Positions 62,402-64,000 of a DNA stretch of 64,000 bases are shown one piece after another. Made by a program: the position numbers and the translations under genes. The notes below the pieces were generated by a model. It was given only the letters and a program-made list of their open reading frames with translations, had not been told where the DNA came from and did no database searches. The number at the start of each line of letters is the position of its first letter. Positions within the stretch are counted from its first letter, which is position 1. Origin of the DNA: an uncultured Oceanospirillales bacterium (lineage in GTDB: Bacteria; Pseudomonadota; Gammaproteobacteria; Xanthomonadales; SZUA-36); the NCBI GenBank assembly GCA_913055655.1, contig CAJXKA010000002.1:186001-250000 (forward strand), written 5' to 3'.

Positions 62402-64000
62402 TCAGCGGCGACTGGTCAGCGTCGGCTCGGCTTCCGGCCAGGGCGCGGGCCGGCCGCGTTCGAACCGGGCCCACACGGGCTCACGCGAGATGCGCCCATC
62501 GGGGCGCACGGTCAGCGCGCCCACGGCGCCGGGGAAGTGAAACGCCGGGTCGCGGGCCATCATGCCCAGCCAGGGCAACACGGCCCAGGCGTCCCGGCCG
62601 AGCGCGTACAGTGAGCCGAACGTGCCGCCGCGCAGGCTTTCAAGGTCTTCCAGCGGCGTGTCGCTCCAGCGACCCAGTGACCAGTCGGTGGTCGGGAAAG
62701 CGATATCGTTCAGGTCCTGGTCCTGCCCGGGGTCGACACGGCCGGTGAACACGCGGCTCATGGCGAATACCGGCACTTTGCCGGCGTCGTAGAATTTCAG
62801 TTGGGGCTTCAGCTGCCGCGCCATGCGTGGTTCAACCGCCATGAAAAACGCGTCGAAATCGTCGCGGCGGGTGGCTTCGAAGGCCAGGGGCAGGTTCAGC
62901 TCGCCCTGGAGTTTCTGGCGACGCTGGCGGCTGTCCTCGATGCGCAGCATGCGGGTCAGCCGGCCCGAATGGTCGGCCTCGGCGGAACTGAATCGTTCAC
63001 TGTCGACGATGCGCCCGCCACCGGCCTCGAAGGCCTCGGTAAATGCCGCCTCGGCGCGATCGGACCAGCTGCTGTCGGACAGCATCACGATTACCCGCCG
63101 GTGTCCCAGGTCCAGCAACTTGTGGGCGACGGCCCGCGCCTCTTCGGACTGGGATAGCGTCAGCCCGTAGAAATTGTCCCGCGCCGTGGGCACGATCTCG
63201 CCGTCCTCGGCTTCGGGCCAGTTCAGCGCCAGCGTCGGCACGGCGCCCTCGGTCATCAGCAGGCTGACGGATTCGCGTCGCAGGGGGCCGATGACCCACT
63301 CGTAGCCGCCAGCGACGGCATCCTGGTAGGCGCGTGTGACCGACGCGGGGTCTTCGTCCACGTTCATGAAGGTCACTTCCGAGCGCCCGGGACGCGCCAT
63401 CCAGGCCGACATGATGCCGTCGCGAACGGCCGCGCCCGCCGCCGCGAGGCTGTCACCCTCGGGCAGCAGTACGGCCACCCGTGCGGGTGGGGCGAAGGAC
63501 TGGCCGTATTGCCAGCACAGTTCCATGTAGCCCGCCGCGTCGACCGGGTGGCGGGGGTTGGCTTTCTGCCAGGCCTCCGAGGCCGCTGCAAGGTCGTCGT
63601 TGTGCACCAGGGCCTGGCGGATGGACAGGGCCAGTGCGGCCCAGGGCGCCAGCGGCGATCCGCTGCGGGACTCGTACTCAAGCCGGGTGATGGGCACCTG
63701 CTCAAGTTCGCGTAACAGCGCCAGTTGCTGGCTGACATTGCCGGCGCGGATGCCGGCGGCCGATTCGCGCGCCGACGATAACGCCTGGCTGGCCGGGTCG
63801 GTGCGCAGCGCGGCCAGCTGGCGACGGTCGGCGTCGTAGCGTGACTGCAGCGATGACGGCAGGCCCCTGGCGGCCGCATCCAGGAAGAACTCGGCCATCT
63901 GGATGTCGCTGTCGAGCAACGCCAGTTCGGCGCGCGACAGCGCCAGGCGCGCGGCATCGCGACCCTCGGCCGGCAGCGGGGTCGCGCGGTCAAGCGCCTG
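62402..64000 (-). CDS. lpoA: Penicillin-binding protein activator LpoA, 5' end outside window
   Basis: The last 532 codons; the frame is open to the window edge and the start lies beyond base 64000. An N-terminal helical TPR-like part remains (QSRYDADRRQLAALRTDPAS). The C-terminal part has the periplasmic-binding-protein fold: PPARVAVLLPEGDSLAAAGAAVRDGIMSAW, WVIGPLRRESVSLLM, GHRRVIVMLSDSSWSDRAEAAFTEAF, and RARFFDAF-type FDAFFMAVEPRMARQLKPQLKFYDAGKVPVFAMSRV. LpoA is an outer-membrane lipoprotein that activates PBP1A. Synteny with yraN and dolP supports it. Confidence 0.92.
   Translation of the reverse strand, partial: QALDRATPLPAEGRDAARLALSRAELALLDSDIQMAEFFLDAAARGLPSSLQSRYDADRRQLAALRTDPASQALSSARESAAGIRAGNVSQQLALLRELEQVPITRLEYESRSGSPLAPWAALALSIRQALVHNDDLAAASEAWQKANPRHPVDAAGYMELCWQYGQSFAPPARVAVLLPEGDSLAAAGAAVRDGIMSAWMARPGRSEVTFMNVDEDPASVTRAYQDAVAGGYEWVIGPLRRESVSLLMTEGAVPTLALNWPEAEDGEIVPTARDNFYGLTLSQSEEARAVAHKLLDLGHRRVIVMLSDSSWSDRAEAAFTEAFEAGGGRIVDSERFSSAEADHSGRLTRMLRIEDSRQRRQKLQGELNLPLAFEATRRDDFDAFFMAVEPRMARQLKPQLKFYDAGKVPVFAMSRVFTGRVDPGQDQDLNDIAFPTTDWSLGRWSDTPLEDLESLRGGTFGSLYALGRDAWAVLPWLGMMARDPAFHFPGAVGALTVRPDGRISREPVWARFERGRPAPWPEAEPTLTSRR

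Overview
The window reads as one contiguous piece of chromosome from a GC-rich gammaproteobacterium. Gene content and order point that way: pepA-holC-valS convergent with pssA-holD-rimI, xerD-dsbC-purL, lptF-lptG, nrdR-ribD-ribE-ribBA-ribH-nusB-thiL-pgpA, and lpoA-yraN-dolP. The type II secretion operon runs E-F-G-H-I-J-K-L-M-N-D, the order of the xps system of Xanthomonas. A member of or near the Xanthomonadales (for example a Wenzhouxiangella-like lineage) is my best guess from this order; it is not proven by the window. I see no rRNA, tRNA, CRISPR, prophage, transposase or plasmid genes.

Layout. 1-9.4 kb: two ubiquinone hydroxylases, cysteine synthase, OxyR, a START-like protein, trpS, trhO, an MscS channel and proS. 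9.4-19.4 kb: a DUF4124 protein, pssA-holD-rimI, valS-holC-pepA on the other strand, the LPS exporter permeases lptF-lptG and an RDD membrane protein. 19.5-24.5 kb: a six-gene TonB2-type energy-transduction operon (DUF3450, long TolQ/ExbB-like protein, ExbB, ExbD, TonB, TPR protein). 24.5-30.9 kb: xerD with no canonical start codon, dsbC, purL and a membrane protein resembling exosortase H-associated proteins. 31-42.4 kb: the type II secretion operon, ending with a small lipoprotein coupled to the secretin gene. 42.5-46.6 kb: two signal-peptide-bearing secreted proteins, each with a strong terminator, and a parvulin-type isomerase. 46.7-53.9 kb: a glycan export and modification island (Wzm/Wzt-type ABC exporter, deacetylase, sulfotransferase, two GT2 glycosyltransferases, methyltransferase, NAD(P)-binding protein). 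54-61 kb: glyA, nrdR, the riboflavin genes, nusB, thiL, pgpA. 61-64 kb: a repeat-rich gap, then dolP, yraN and the 3' part of lpoA on the minus strand.

The most unusual signal is non-coding. Three intergenic spacers (about 3.5 kb, 34.0 kb and 61.1 kb) hold long inverted-repeat elements that all end in GGGTGAG...CTCACCC but have different interiors: heptamer repeats, octamer repeats, or a perfect 31-bp arm with nested hairpins. In two of them the stop codon of the upstream gene (gspF, pgpA) is the TGA inside GGGGTGAG. A fourth palindrome beside the third shares a 19-nt motif with it in opposite orientation. Other points of note are two genes without a usable canonical start codon (xerD and one glycosyltransferase), a GspE without the family's tetracysteine motif, and a RibBA without the GTP cyclohydrolase zinc ligands.
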